This document shows positions 45,447 through 53,514 of a stretch of DNA of 64,000 nucleotides, in pieces. The position numbers and the translations under genes were made by a program. Source of the DNA: Caccovicinus sp964425595 (GTDB lineage: Bacteria; Bacillota; Clostridia; Lachnospirales; Lachnospiraceae); assembly GCA_964425595.1 (NCBI GenBank), contig CAYRMW010000001.1, forward strand, positions 46,835 through 110,834. Direction: 5' to 3'. Each line of letters opens with the position of its first letter. The first letter of the stretch is position 1. Under the pieces are notes generated by a model, which searched no databases, had not been told where the DNA came from, and was given only the letters and a program-made list of their open reading frames with translations.

Positions 45447-46811
45447 TCAGTTTTTAAAGCTGTGGATCGGGGCCGGGATCCGCCCGCCCCTGGTCACAAA
45501 CCGCTCGCAGGAAAAGGGATTCACCGGCATCACCGGCGCATAGCCCAAAAGACCGCCGAACTCCACGGTCTCGCCGACTCCCTTTCCGATCACCGGAATC
45601 ACCCGGATCGCCGTGGTCTTCTGGTTCACCATGCCGATCGCCGCTTCATCCGCGATGATGCCGGCGATCGTGGATGCCGGCGTATCGCCGGGAATGGCGA
45701 TCATATCCAGGCCGACCGAGCAGACACAGGTCATGGCCTCCAGCTTTTCGATGGTCAGGGCACCGGCATTCACCGCATCGATCATCCCCTGGTCCTCACT
45801 GACCGGGATAAACGCGCCGCTTAAACCGCCCACATAGGACGAAGCCATCACGCCGCCCTTTTTTACCTGGTCATTGAGCATGGCAAGCGCCGCCGTGGTG
45901 CCCGGCGCGCCTACCCGCTCCAGGCCGATCTCCTGGAGAATCTCCGCCACGCTATCCCCCACTGCCGGCGTGGGCGCCAAAGACAGATCGATGATACCAA
46001 AGGGAATGCCCATGCGGCGGGATGCCTCCTGCGCCACCAGCTGGCCTACCCGGGTGATCTTAAACGCCGTCTTCTTGATCGTCTCGCACAGGACCTCAAA
46101 ATCCGCTCCGCGCACCTTCTCTAACGCCACCTTGACCACGCCGGGGCCGCTGACGCCCACATTGATCACGGCATCCGCCTCCGTCACGCCATGGAAGGCG
46201 CCGGCCATGAACGGATTATCGTCCGGCGCGTTGCAGAATACCACCAGCTTGGCGCAGCCGAGGGAATCGGATCCCTTCGTCGCCTCCGCGGTCGCAAGGA
46301 CCATCTGCCCCATCAGATTCACCGCGTCCATGTTCAGTCCCGTTTTCGTCGAGCCCACGTTCACGGAGCTGCACACCCGCTCGGTCACGGCCAGCGCCTG
46401 AGGGATCGAGCGGATCAGCAGTTCGTCCGCTCTGGTCATCCCTTTGCTGACCAGGGCCGAATAACCGCCGATAAAGTTCACGTCGACCTCCATGGCCGCC
46501 CGGTCAAGCGTCCGGGCCAGGGAAACAAAATCTTCCGGGCAGCGGCAGGCCGCGCCGCCGATCAGGGCGATGGGCGTAACGGAAATCCGTTTGTTCACAA
46601 TCGGAATGCCAAAATCCTTCTCGATCGCCTTGCCGGTAGACACCAGCTCCTTCGCCACTCCGGTGATCTTTTCGTATACCTTCGCATTGACTGCGGCCAG
46701 ATCCGAATCGATGCAGTCCAAAAGGCTGATCCCCAGCGTTATGGTCCGCACATCCAGATTTTCATGCTCTATCATATTGTTGGTTTCATTCACTTCATAT
46801 ATGTTGATCAT
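45447..46811 (-). CDS. UPF0210/DUF711 (PFL-family) protein
   Basis: 454 residues. The start MINIYEVNETNNMIEHENLDV is usual for the family, so the ATG at 46811 is chosen over a GTG at 46841. It is rich in Gly and Ala with conserved stretches such as IGGYSALVSKGMT and RMGIPFGIIDLSLAPTP. Structural studies relate the family to glycyl radical enzyme folds, but I see no glycyl-radical motif and no function is established. It is nearly always paired with the ACT-domain gene found 46 bases upstream. Confidence 0.9.
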   Translation of the reverse strand: MINIYEVNETNNMIEHENLDVRTITLGISLLDCIDSDLAAVNAKVYEKITGVAKELVSTGKAIEKDFGIPIVNKRISVTPIALIGGAACRCPEDFVSLARTLDRAAMEVDVNFIGGYSALVSKGMTRADELLIRSIPQALAVTERVCSSVNVGSTKTGLNMDAVNLMGQMVLATAEATKGSDSLGCAKLVVFCNAPDDNPFMAGAFHGVTEADAVINVGVSGPGVVKVALEKVRGADFEVLCETIKKTAFKITRVGQLVAQEASRRMGIPFGIIDLSLAPTPAVGDSVAEILQEIGLERVGAPGTTAALAMLNDQVKKGGVMASSYVGGLSGAFIPVSEDQGMIDAVNAGALTIEKLEAMTCVCSVGLDMIAIPGDTPASTIAGIIADEAAIGMVNQKTTAIRVIPVIGKGVGETVEFGGLLGYAPVMPVNPFSCERFVTRGGRIPAPIHSFKN

Positions 46812-46857
46812 CGCTCGTCCGCCTTTTCTCCGTTTTTCCACCCGTTTTCCGATCTGG

Positions 46858-47127
46858 TCAGATCCGATGCATCCTGGTAAAAATCTCTTCCCGCTGGCAC
46901 TTGATCTTTACGCCGATCTCCTCGCCAACCTGCTCCAGATCACCGGACAGCTCCTCGAAGGGCTTGGCCGAATCGGACATATCCGCGATCATCATCATAT
47001 TAAAATAGTCCTGCACGATCGTCTGGGAAATATCCAGGATGTTCACCCGATTATTCGCCAGGTATGTACACACGCGTGCGATGATCCCCACAGTATCCTT
47101 TCCTACAACGGTAATAATGATCTTCAT
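46858..47127 (-). CDS. ACT-domain protein, UPF0237
   Basis: 89 residues that are a single ACT domain: MKIIITVVGKDTVGIIARVC binds a small ligand, probably an amino acid, in related domains. Constant partner of the UPF0210 gene downstream, so the two likely form a regulated complex. GGGAGG ribosome site. Confidence 0.9.
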   Translation of the reverse strand: MKIIITVVGKDTVGIIARVCTYLANNRVNILDISQTIVQDYFNMMMIADMSDSAKPFEELSGDLEQVGEEIGVKIKCQREEIFTRMHRI

Positions 47128-47148
47128 GATTCGTCCTCCCTTTCTGGT

Positions 47149-47946
47149 TCAGATCGTGATGATTTCTGACATGCGGTCCCGTCCCGCCACGGAAATCGAA
47201 AAATCCCCTGCCTGGTAGGGCGTATCCCCCTGCGTGATCTCCATGCGGACCGTCTCATAAGCCAGCTCTTCGTAATTATTCTCTCTGCTTAAGTGGCCAA
47301 GGAGTACCTTTTTCAGATTGTCATGAAGGATGTGATTCAGCAGACGTCCGCAGTTTTCATTGGACAAATGGCCGTGATCGCTGAGGATACGGCGCTTCAG
47401 GTAATAGGGGTATGGCCCCGTCTCCAGCATCCGTACATCGTGGTTGGATTCCAGAAGAACCGCGTCCAGTCCCTGCAGATGGTCGATCACGTACTGGTCA
47501 AAATGCCCCAGGTCCGTCGCGACCGCCACGGACTTGCGCCCGTTTTGGATCCGGTAAGCCACCGGATTCGCCGCGTCATGATCAATGCAAAAAGGCCTGA
47601 TCTCCAGCTCTCCCACGGCAAAACCCACATCAGGCAGGATGGGACGGATCTGTTCCTGCGGATACTCCTCCAGCGAAGCCTTCACCGCCGGCGTTTCAAA
47701 CGTCTCCGCCGTGGCGTAGATGGGAAGATGATTCTTCCTGGCCAGGATCTTCAGACCCTTGATATGGTCAGAATGCTCATGGGTGATCAGCACCCCGTTA
47801 AGCTCGGCGGCCTTCAGGCCGATCGCATTCAGTCCCTGTTCGATCCGTTTATTGCTGATGCCGGCATCCACCAGGATATGGGTGTTCTCTGTCCCCACAT
47901 AAATACAGTTGCCGCTGCTGCCGCTTGCAATGCTTACTAATCTCAT
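47149..47946 (-). CDS. MBL-fold metallo-hydrolase, YycJ/WalJ type
   Basis: 265 residues. N-terminal SIASGSSGNCIYVG and the metal motif THEHSDHIKGL near residue 55 match the YycJ/WalJ subgroup, thought to be DNA or RNA exonucleases. Further metal ligands: Asp in VATDLGHFD near 145 and His in LGHLSRENN near 215. It leads the operon that includes the ACT and UPF0210 genes and has its own promoter. Confidence 0.87.
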   Translation of the reverse strand: MRLVSIASGSSGNCIYVGTENTHILVDAGISNKRIEQGLNAIGLKAAELNGVLITHEHSDHIKGLKILARKNHLPIYATAETFETPAVKASLEEYPQEQIRPILPDVGFAVGELEIRPFCIDHDAANPVAYRIQNGRKSVAVATDLGHFDQYVIDHLQGLDAVLLESNHDVRMLETGPYPYYLKRRILSDHGHLSNENCGRLLNHILHDNLKKVLLGHLSRENNYEELAYETVRMEITQGDTPYQAGDFSISVAGRDRMSEIITI

Positions 47947-48003
47947 TCCGGTCTCTCTTCTCCCGTGATTTTCCGGATCTTCTGTCCGGACAGTATCGAG
48001 TCG

Positions 48004-48032
48004 ATTGTAATATAAAACCAGGGAGAATTCAA
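48004..48032 (-). promoter_or_regulatory. Promoter of the metallo-hydrolase operon
   Basis: On the minus strand TTGAAT (48032-48027), 17 bases, TACAAT (48009-48004). The predicted start near 47997 abuts the 12-base palindrome CTGTCCGGACAG at 47982-47993, a possible operator. Confidence 0.65.
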
Positions 48033-48059
48033 CTGGAATTTATCTTCTGCCGCAGCGGA

Positions 48060-48659
48060 TCAGCGGTTCGCAAACAGCGCTTCCATGACCCGGTCCACCC
48101 CGGCGGCGGTTTCCTCCCATGCACCGCTGTTATCGATCACACGGGCAGACAGCGTGCGAAATTCCTCATCGGAATACTGGCTGTCGATCATGGAGCGGCA
48201 CCGCTCCCCGGAATAGCCGCGGCTTTCCATCAGACGGGCCGTCCTGACTTCATCCGGCGCCCATATATACCAGACCTCATCAAACATGGCGGCGGCTTCG
48301 CGGCCAAAAAGCGCTGACTCGACCACGGCAGCCGCCGCCCCGGCTCTCTCCAGGCCGTCAAGCTCGTCCTGTACCAGTTTCCATACCAGAGGGTGCGTTA
48401 TGCTGTCCACGATCTTTCTGGCCTCAGGTTTCTCAAAGATCAGGCGCGCCAGGGCCGGACGGCACAAAGACCCGTCCGGCGCGAGGAAGGAGTTGCCCAG
48501 CGCATCCACCACCCGCCTCAATCCCTCTTTCCCCGGCTCCATGATCGTCCGGGCCACCAAGTCGGTGCGGATCACCGGCGTCTTCCATCGGGCAGACAGA
48601 TGGTCAAGGATCTGACTCTTCCCGGCGCCCACGCCGCCGGTCACTCCAATTCGTATCAT
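48060..48659 (-). CDS. coaE: Dephospho-CoA kinase
   Basis: Last step of coenzyme A synthesis. 199 residues from the ATG at 48659, with the P-loop GVTGGVGAGKS at residues 5-15, DLVART near 33 and the lid segment near 140. The start shares ATGA with the stop of the upstream gene, so translation is coupled; GGGGGAG precedes it. Typical length. coaE beside polA is a frequent Firmicute arrangement. Confidence 0.92.
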   Translation of the reverse strand: MIRIGVTGGVGAGKSQILDHLSARWKTPVIRTDLVARTIMEPGKEGLRRVVDALGNSFLAPDGSLCRPALARLIFEKPEARKIVDSITHPLVWKLVQDELDGLERAGAAAAVVESALFGREAAAMFDEVWYIWAPDEVRTARLMESRGYSGERCRSMIDSQYSDEEFRTLSARVIDNSGAWEETAAGVDRVMEALFANR

Positions 48660-48958
48660 GGCATCTCTCCCCCTGGCGCTTCGCCTGCATACCGCGTTTC
48701 GTACGCTTCGTTCAGCCACCGGATCCCGGCCTGGATCCCCTCCTCATCAAAAGAGACATCCAGGCTGGTCTTCTGCTCCTTTGGCGTCGCGTCAAAGCCG
48801 TACGGCTCCGGCCAGTGCGTGACGCGAAGCACCGTCTGCGTCCCGCCGTCTTTTTCCGTCTCCGCTCTGGCCATTTTAAACCGCATCCCGCGGTAACTGC
48901 CTGTGTAGCTTTCTTTTTTCAGATAATTAATCGGCATAAACCCTTTTCGTTCCAACAT
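48656..48958 (-). CDS. Unknown small protein between polA and coaE
   Basis: 100 residues, soluble, no signal peptide. I recognise no family. The sequence MPINYLKKESYTGSYRGM then a basic-to-acidic body with WPEPYGF and a C-terminal helix ending in Gly and Pro. An inner ATG (residue 8) has a closer AAAGGG site and may be the true start. Five bases after polA and overlapping coaE by four, it is clearly part of that operon. Confidence 0.7.
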   Translation of the reverse strand: MLERKGFMPINYLKKESYTGSYRGMRFKMARAETEKDGGTQTVLRVTHWPEPYGFDATPKEQKTSLDVSFDEEGIQAGIRWLNEAYETRYAGEAPGGEMP

Positions 48959-48962
48959 GCTT

Positions 48963-51665
48963 TTACTTGGCCTCGTACCAACTGCCGCCTTCCTTCGCCT
49001 CTACCTCCAGTGCGACCTTAAGCTGCGACGCGTGCTTCATCTTATCTTCCAGGATCTCCTTTACCTTTGCAGTCTCCGGCTCCCAGGTCTCGATCAGAAG
49101 CTCATCGTGAACCTGCAGCACGATCCGTGAGCGAAGGCCGAGACGGCGCAGTTCCCGGTCAACGCCGATCATGGCGATTTTCATAATATCGGCCGCCGTC
49201 CCCTGGATCGGCGAATTCATGGCGACCCGCTCGCCGAACGAGCGCTGCATAAAATTCCCGGACCACAGCTCCGGTATCGGCCGCCGCCGCCCGTAGAGCG
49301 TCGTCACATAGCCCTGCTCCTTTCCCTGAGCCACCAGACCGTCCAGATAGGCCTTGACGCCCGGGTAGGTCTCAAAGTACTTGTCGATGTAGGCCTGAGC
49401 CTCTTTCCGGGACACGCTCAGATCTTCCCCCAGGCCGAACGCGCTGATCCCGTATACGATCCCGAAATTGACCGCCTTCGCGTCGCGGCGCTGCTGAGGA
49501 GTAACCTGATCGAGCGGAACATGGAAGACCTCCGATGCGGTAATGACATGGATATCCTGCGCGGAATTATAGGCATCGATCAGCCTCTGGTCGCCGGACA
49601 GGGCAGCCAGGATCCGCAGTTCGATCTGGGAATAGTCCGCATCCACAAACACATACCCCTCCTCCGGGACAAAGACCTTCCGGATCTCCCGGCCAAGCTC
49701 CATGCGGACCGGGATATTCTGCAGATTCGGTTCTGTGCTGCTGATACGCCCGGTGGCCGTGATCGTCTGATTAAACGTTCCGTGGATCCGCTCATCGGGC
49801 CCAATATATTCCGCCAGCCCCTCCGCGTAAGTCGAATTCAGCTTGGTCAGCTGCCGGTAATCCAGGATCTTCTGCACGACCGGCACCTGGGGCGCCAGCT
49901 TTTCCAGCACATCCGCTGCGGTGGAATACCCGGTCTTAGTCTTCTTTCCGCCCTTCAGCTTCATCTGTCCGAACAGGATCTCCCCCAGCTGCCTGGGCGA
50001 ATTTATGTTAAATTTCTGGCCGCAGTCCGCATAAATCTCCGCCTCCAACCGGGCGATCTGCACCTTCAGCTTCTCACCGTACGCGCGGAGAGCCTGTCTC
50101 TTTACCTTGATCCCTGTCTTCTCCATGCGATGGAGACTGTAGATCAGCGGCATCTCCACATCCAGAAAAAGCTTCCACATCCCGTCCTCTTTCAGTCGCT
50201 TTTCCAGGACAGCCGCCGTCCGTCCGGCGGTCCAGGCCATATACTCCGCGCAGAGCATCCCCTTGTCGTCTTCTTCCCGGAAGACCTCTCCGGCCTTTTT
50301 CTTTCCCAGCAGATCTTTCTCGGAAGGCAGGGTCACGCCCAGCCAGTCTCTTGCGAGATCATCGTACGCATAGGAATCCTTTAGGGGATTCAGCAGATAT
50401 CCGGCGACACGGCTGTCCAAAATGGCCGCGCCATCCTCCAGAGAGAGCCATGAAAGTATCTTTTTTACATCCAGCGTCCACAACTTTGGCAGGCGCGCCG
50501 ACCCGATGATCCTCTCCGCCGCGCCGCGCAGCCACGCCTCGCTGATCTTGCCCTGCGCACGGATGCACACCGTCTGTCCGTCCTCATGGGAAAGGGCAAG
50601 GCCAATCACCGCCTCCCGCGATCCGGCCGCGTCCGTCTCCGGCGAAGAAACCGGCCCGGCAATCAGCTGCAGGCCTGTGCGCCCCGTTTCTCCATCGGCG
50701 GAAGAAACCGCCTGTACCGCTCTTTCCACCCACCGCTGCGCTTCCGTCAGGTCGTCGACAGCCAAGAATCCCGCTTCCATTCCGGTGCCGCCCATCGCGT
50801 CCGCGTCAAAGCGGGTAAGGATAGACTTAAACTCCAAGCGCTTAAGCAGTTGGTAAACCTCCGGCGTGTACAGATTGTCGATGGCCGCGTCCTCATAGGA
50901 AAACGCGATCGGACAGTCCGTGCAGATCGCCGCCAGAGCCTTGCTCATCTGCGCCATCGCATAATGCTCCTCCAGGGCCTTTTTCGCTCTGGGCGGCCTG
51001 ATCTCATCCCGATGCGCGTACGCGTTTTCAATGGAGCCGTATTCTACGATGATGGCGGTAGCCGTCTTCTCCCCAATCGAGGGAACGCCCGGAATATTAT
51101 CCGATGCATCGCCCATCAGCGCCTTCACATCAATAAATTCCTCCGGCGTTACCTGGTACTCCCGCTTGACATCGGCAGGATAATAATCATGGATCTCCGT
51201 GGTGGCCCGGATGGTTTTCGGGATCCGGATCTTGATCCGCTCATCAGCCAGCTGGAGAAGGTCCCGGTCTCCGGAAATGACCGATACGCAGATCCCCTCC
51301 CTCTGGCTGCGCCTGGCCACCGTCCCGAGAATGTCATCCGCCTCATAGCCGGGCAGCGTCAGGATGGGGATCCCCATGGCACGCAGCACTTCCTTGATCA
51401 GCGGCACCTGTTCATGAAGCTCCTGAGGCATGGGTTTCCTGGTCCCCTTATACTCCGCGTACATCTTGTGGCGAAACGTCGGTTCCTTCAGATCAAAGGC
51501 CACGGCAAGGTGGTCCGCCTTCTCCTCATCCAGGATCTTAAACATAATGTTTAAAAAACCATAAACCGCGTTCGTGTGGAGGCCTTCGGAATTCGTCAGA
51601 TCCGGTACTCCATAGAAAGCGCGGTTCAGTATGCTGTGTCCGTCAATTAATACCAGTTTTCCCAT
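48963..51665 (-). CDS. polA: DNA polymerase I
   Basis: Repair and Okazaki-fragment polymerase. 900 residues: a 5'-3' exonuclease domain (about 1-290), a middle domain where the proofreading acidic residues are missing (for example TLDVKKILSWL in place of an Asp-based Exo II site), and a polymerase domain with DYSQIELRILAALSGD (motif A), RRDAKAVNFGIVYG (motif B) and QVHDELLIE (motif C). So nick translation is likely but proofreading is not, as in many Gram-positives. Confidence 0.96.
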   Translation of the reverse strand: MGKLVLIDGHSILNRAFYGVPDLTNSEGLHTNAVYGFLNIMFKILDEEKADHLAVAFDLKEPTFRHKMYAEYKGTRKPMPQELHEQVPLIKEVLRAMGIPILTLPGYEADDILGTVARRSQREGICVSVISGDRDLLQLADERIKIRIPKTIRATTEIHDYYPADVKREYQVTPEEFIDVKALMGDASDNIPGVPSIGEKTATAIIVEYGSIENAYAHRDEIRPPRAKKALEEHYAMAQMSKALAAICTDCPIAFSYEDAAIDNLYTPEVYQLLKRLEFKSILTRFDADAMGGTGMEAGFLAVDDLTEAQRWVERAVQAVSSADGETGRTGLQLIAGPVSSPETDAAGSREAVIGLALSHEDGQTVCIRAQGKISEAWLRGAAERIIGSARLPKLWTLDVKKILSWLSLEDGAAILDSRVAGYLLNPLKDSYAYDDLARDWLGVTLPSEKDLLGKKKAGEVFREEDDKGMLCAEYMAWTAGRTAAVLEKRLKEDGMWKLFLDVEMPLIYSLHRMEKTGIKVKRQALRAYGEKLKVQIARLEAEIYADCGQKFNINSPRQLGEILFGQMKLKGGKKTKTGYSTAADVLEKLAPQVPVVQKILDYRQLTKLNSTYAEGLAEYIGPDERIHGTFNQTITATGRISSTEPNLQNIPVRMELGREIRKVFVPEEGYVFVDADYSQIELRILAALSGDQRLIDAYNSAQDIHVITASEVFHVPLDQVTPQQRRDAKAVNFGIVYGISAFGLGEDLSVSRKEAQAYIDKYFETYPGVKAYLDGLVAQGKEQGYVTTLYGRRRPIPELWSGNFMQRSFGERVAMNSPIQGTAADIMKIAMIGVDRELRRLGLRSRIVLQVHDELLIETWEPETAKVKEILEDKMKHASQLKVALEVEAKEGGSWYEAK

Positions 51666-51679
51666 ATTCGTCCCTTTCG

Positions 51680-52018
51680 TTATCCGATGATCCAGATGCG
51701 CAGCTGAAGCAGAATGGTGACAGCCAGGCCAAGCCCGGCCAGGGTATTCACCGCATAACGGCTGATCTTCAGCAGGTGCCGTATGCGCACCTGCCGCCTC
51801 GATTCTTCAAGCGAGGCCTCCATCTCGCCCTTGATGTTATAGCTTCCAGACCCCTCGTCCAGCTGACGCAGGCCAAGAGCCACCGTAAAATAGATCTCCA
51901 GCTCCTCCTGGCAATCCTTACAGGATTCCACATGCTCCAGGAACTCTTCCAGCTCTTCCGGCATCAATTCATCCTGAATATAGGGCATAACCAGCCTCTG
52001 CGCCTCCTGACAGTCCAT
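51680..52018 (-). CDS. Zinc-finger anti-sigma-like membrane protein
   Basis: 112 residues from the ATG at 52018, which has GGAAGG six bases upstream. N-terminal zinc-binding anti-sigma motif HVESCKDC near residue 30 and one C-terminal membrane helix (about 90-110), the plan of zf-HC2 anti-sigma factors. No ECF sigma gene is adjacent; the gene is 14 bases before polA and shares its promoter. Partner unknown. Confidence 0.75.
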   Translation of the reverse strand: MDCQEAQRLVMPYIQDELMPEELEEFLEHVESCKDCQEELEIYFTVALGLRQLDEGSGSYNIKGEMEASLEESRRQVRIRHLLKISRYAVNTLAGLGLAVTILLQLRIWIIG

Positions 52019-52124
52019 GGTCATCCTTCCTTTCTGGCCCCCTGCCCGGATACCCTTCGCCCGGGCTGTCTCTTTGCCGCGCACAGCTCGTTTCCTGCCG
52101 GCGTTCCATCAGAATCTCTTCCTA

Positions 52125-52153
52125 ATCATACATCAAACCGGCAGCAGATACAA
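52125..52153 (-). promoter_or_regulatory. Promoter of the polA operon
   Basis: On the minus strand TTGTAT (52153-52148), 17 bases, TATGAT (52130-52125), ahead of the anti-sigma-like gene, polA, the unknown gene and coaE. Confidence 0.6.
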
Positions 52154-52168
52154 TCTTTTTCCGGCTGC

Positions 52169-52212
52169 GCGGCAGGGATCCGTCCGGTTTTACCTATAAC
52201 CCGGCCTGCCGC
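52169..52212 (-). terminator. Hairpin after the DUF1113 gene
   Basis: Eight-base-pair stem (52169-52176 with 52205-52212) that also encloses a smaller CCGG pairing, touching the DUF1113 stop. No T-run, so termination strength is doubtful. Confidence 0.35.
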
Positions 52213-53514
52213 CTAATCCGCCCCTGTCCGGATCGCATTGGGATAGATCTGTGCCAGACGATCATCATCATAAACGGCGTCAAGGAGCACCTGCCAGGCA
52301 TACTGCGCCTGCACGCCCTGGCTGCGCTGATTGCTCCGGATCAGCGCCAGGGCGGAAACCGCCATGTTGCAGCACATGAACACCGCCAGGATCCAGATGA
52401 TCCATTTCCCGGGCCGTTCGGGGATCCGCTCGATCCATGCAGAGAGGACCGGATACAGTCCTTTAAACCAGACTACCGCGGCAAACCCCCAGAAAAAACA
52501 ATACAGAAGATTAATGCGGCCGCCAAGATTAAACGGGATCTGGCTGTAATCCCAAAAGACCGTCCCGAAGACCATTTCCGACAGCACGCTGCAAAGATAT
52601 TCATAGGCGCCGCCAAGGATGGTTCCCATCAGAAAGAGGAAGCGGTCTGACCGGTCCTTATACCGGTACAAAAGCACCGTCACCGCCGCAACCGCGAATC
52701 CCCATACAATGCTGAAAGGGCCCCATACGAGGCTGCTCCGGCTCATCCAGACGCCTGCCTGTATCCGGCAGAAAATCGTCTCGGTGATATCTCCCAGAAA
52801 TGAACCGATGACAAACAGAAGAATGATCTTATATGGGCTGCATCCGCCCGCAAAACTCTTTTCAAGGGTACGACGTCCTGTCCGTGCCAGGGTCCGGGGA
52901 TAGGCTGTCTCGACTCTCCTTCCCACCCGGTCGTAAACCCAGCTGCCCAGCCGGATACTCAGGGCAGCAAACCAGAAGTCAATGGCTGCCCAGCGTTCCG
53001 GCCGGTTGCTTTTTCCGGATATGATCGCCAGTGTCGCCGCGACATCGATCAGCATTGCCGCCGCCGCGATCAGCAGGATCACCTCCCCCGCACGCTGAGG
53101 CAGAAGATGAAACAGGCGGAGAAAAAGAGGATTGCCAAACTTAAACGCCGCTGTTCCCAAAAGCCCCCAGAATAACGACATCGGTAAGCAGATATAGCCA
53201 TCCAGATTCCATCGTATACCGGAATAATCCCACCATTTTTCTTCATATGCCCATTCCAGAATATGCGCACCGATCCATTCCACTACAGTAGCCAGGATGG
53301 CGGAACCAACAAAGAGCCAGAAAAGCGAAAGCTCACTCCCTGCCATCGTGATCAGCAAAGCCGCAGCGCCGTAGATCACGCACAGAGGACCATTCACCAG
53401 TCCCCGGTTCACAAACCGGCGCTGCCTGACCGCGGCCCGCGCGGTTTCCATCAGCCACCCTAAAAAGGAATACACCAAAAACAGCCACAGCAATTCATAT
53501 CCCGTATAACGCAT
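52213..53514 (-). CDS. Membrane protein with two DUF1113 (CmpB-like) copies
   Basis: 433 residues with about ten membrane helices. The two halves repeat the same pattern: FLGWLMETARAA then LVNGPLCVIYG and WWDYSGIRWNLDGYICLP (about 18-110), and FLGDITETIFC then LVWGPFSIVWG and FWDYSQIPFNLGGRINLLY (about 240-345). DUF1113 proteins are often called putative ABC permeases, but no ATPase is near and transport is unproven. The ATG follows the regulator's stop with no gap (AAGGAGAAG-TAA-ATG), so they are co-translated. Confidence 0.8.
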   Translation of the reverse strand: MRYTGYELLWLFLVYSFLGWLMETARAAVRQRRFVNRGLVNGPLCVIYGAAALLITMAGSELSLFWLFVGSAILATVVEWIGAHILEWAYEEKWWDYSGIRWNLDGYICLPMSLFWGLLGTAAFKFGNPLFLRLFHLLPQRAGEVILLIAAAAMLIDVAATLAIISGKSNRPERWAAIDFWFAALSIRLGSWVYDRVGRRVETAYPRTLARTGRRTLEKSFAGGCSPYKIILLFVIGSFLGDITETIFCRIQAGVWMSRSSLVWGPFSIVWGFAVAAVTVLLYRYKDRSDRFLFLMGTILGGAYEYLCSVLSEMVFGTVFWDYSQIPFNLGGRINLLYCFFWGFAAVVWFKGLYPVLSAWIERIPERPGKWIIWILAVFMCCNMAVSALALIRSNQRSQGVQAQYAWQVLLDAVYDDDRLAQIYPNAIRTGAD

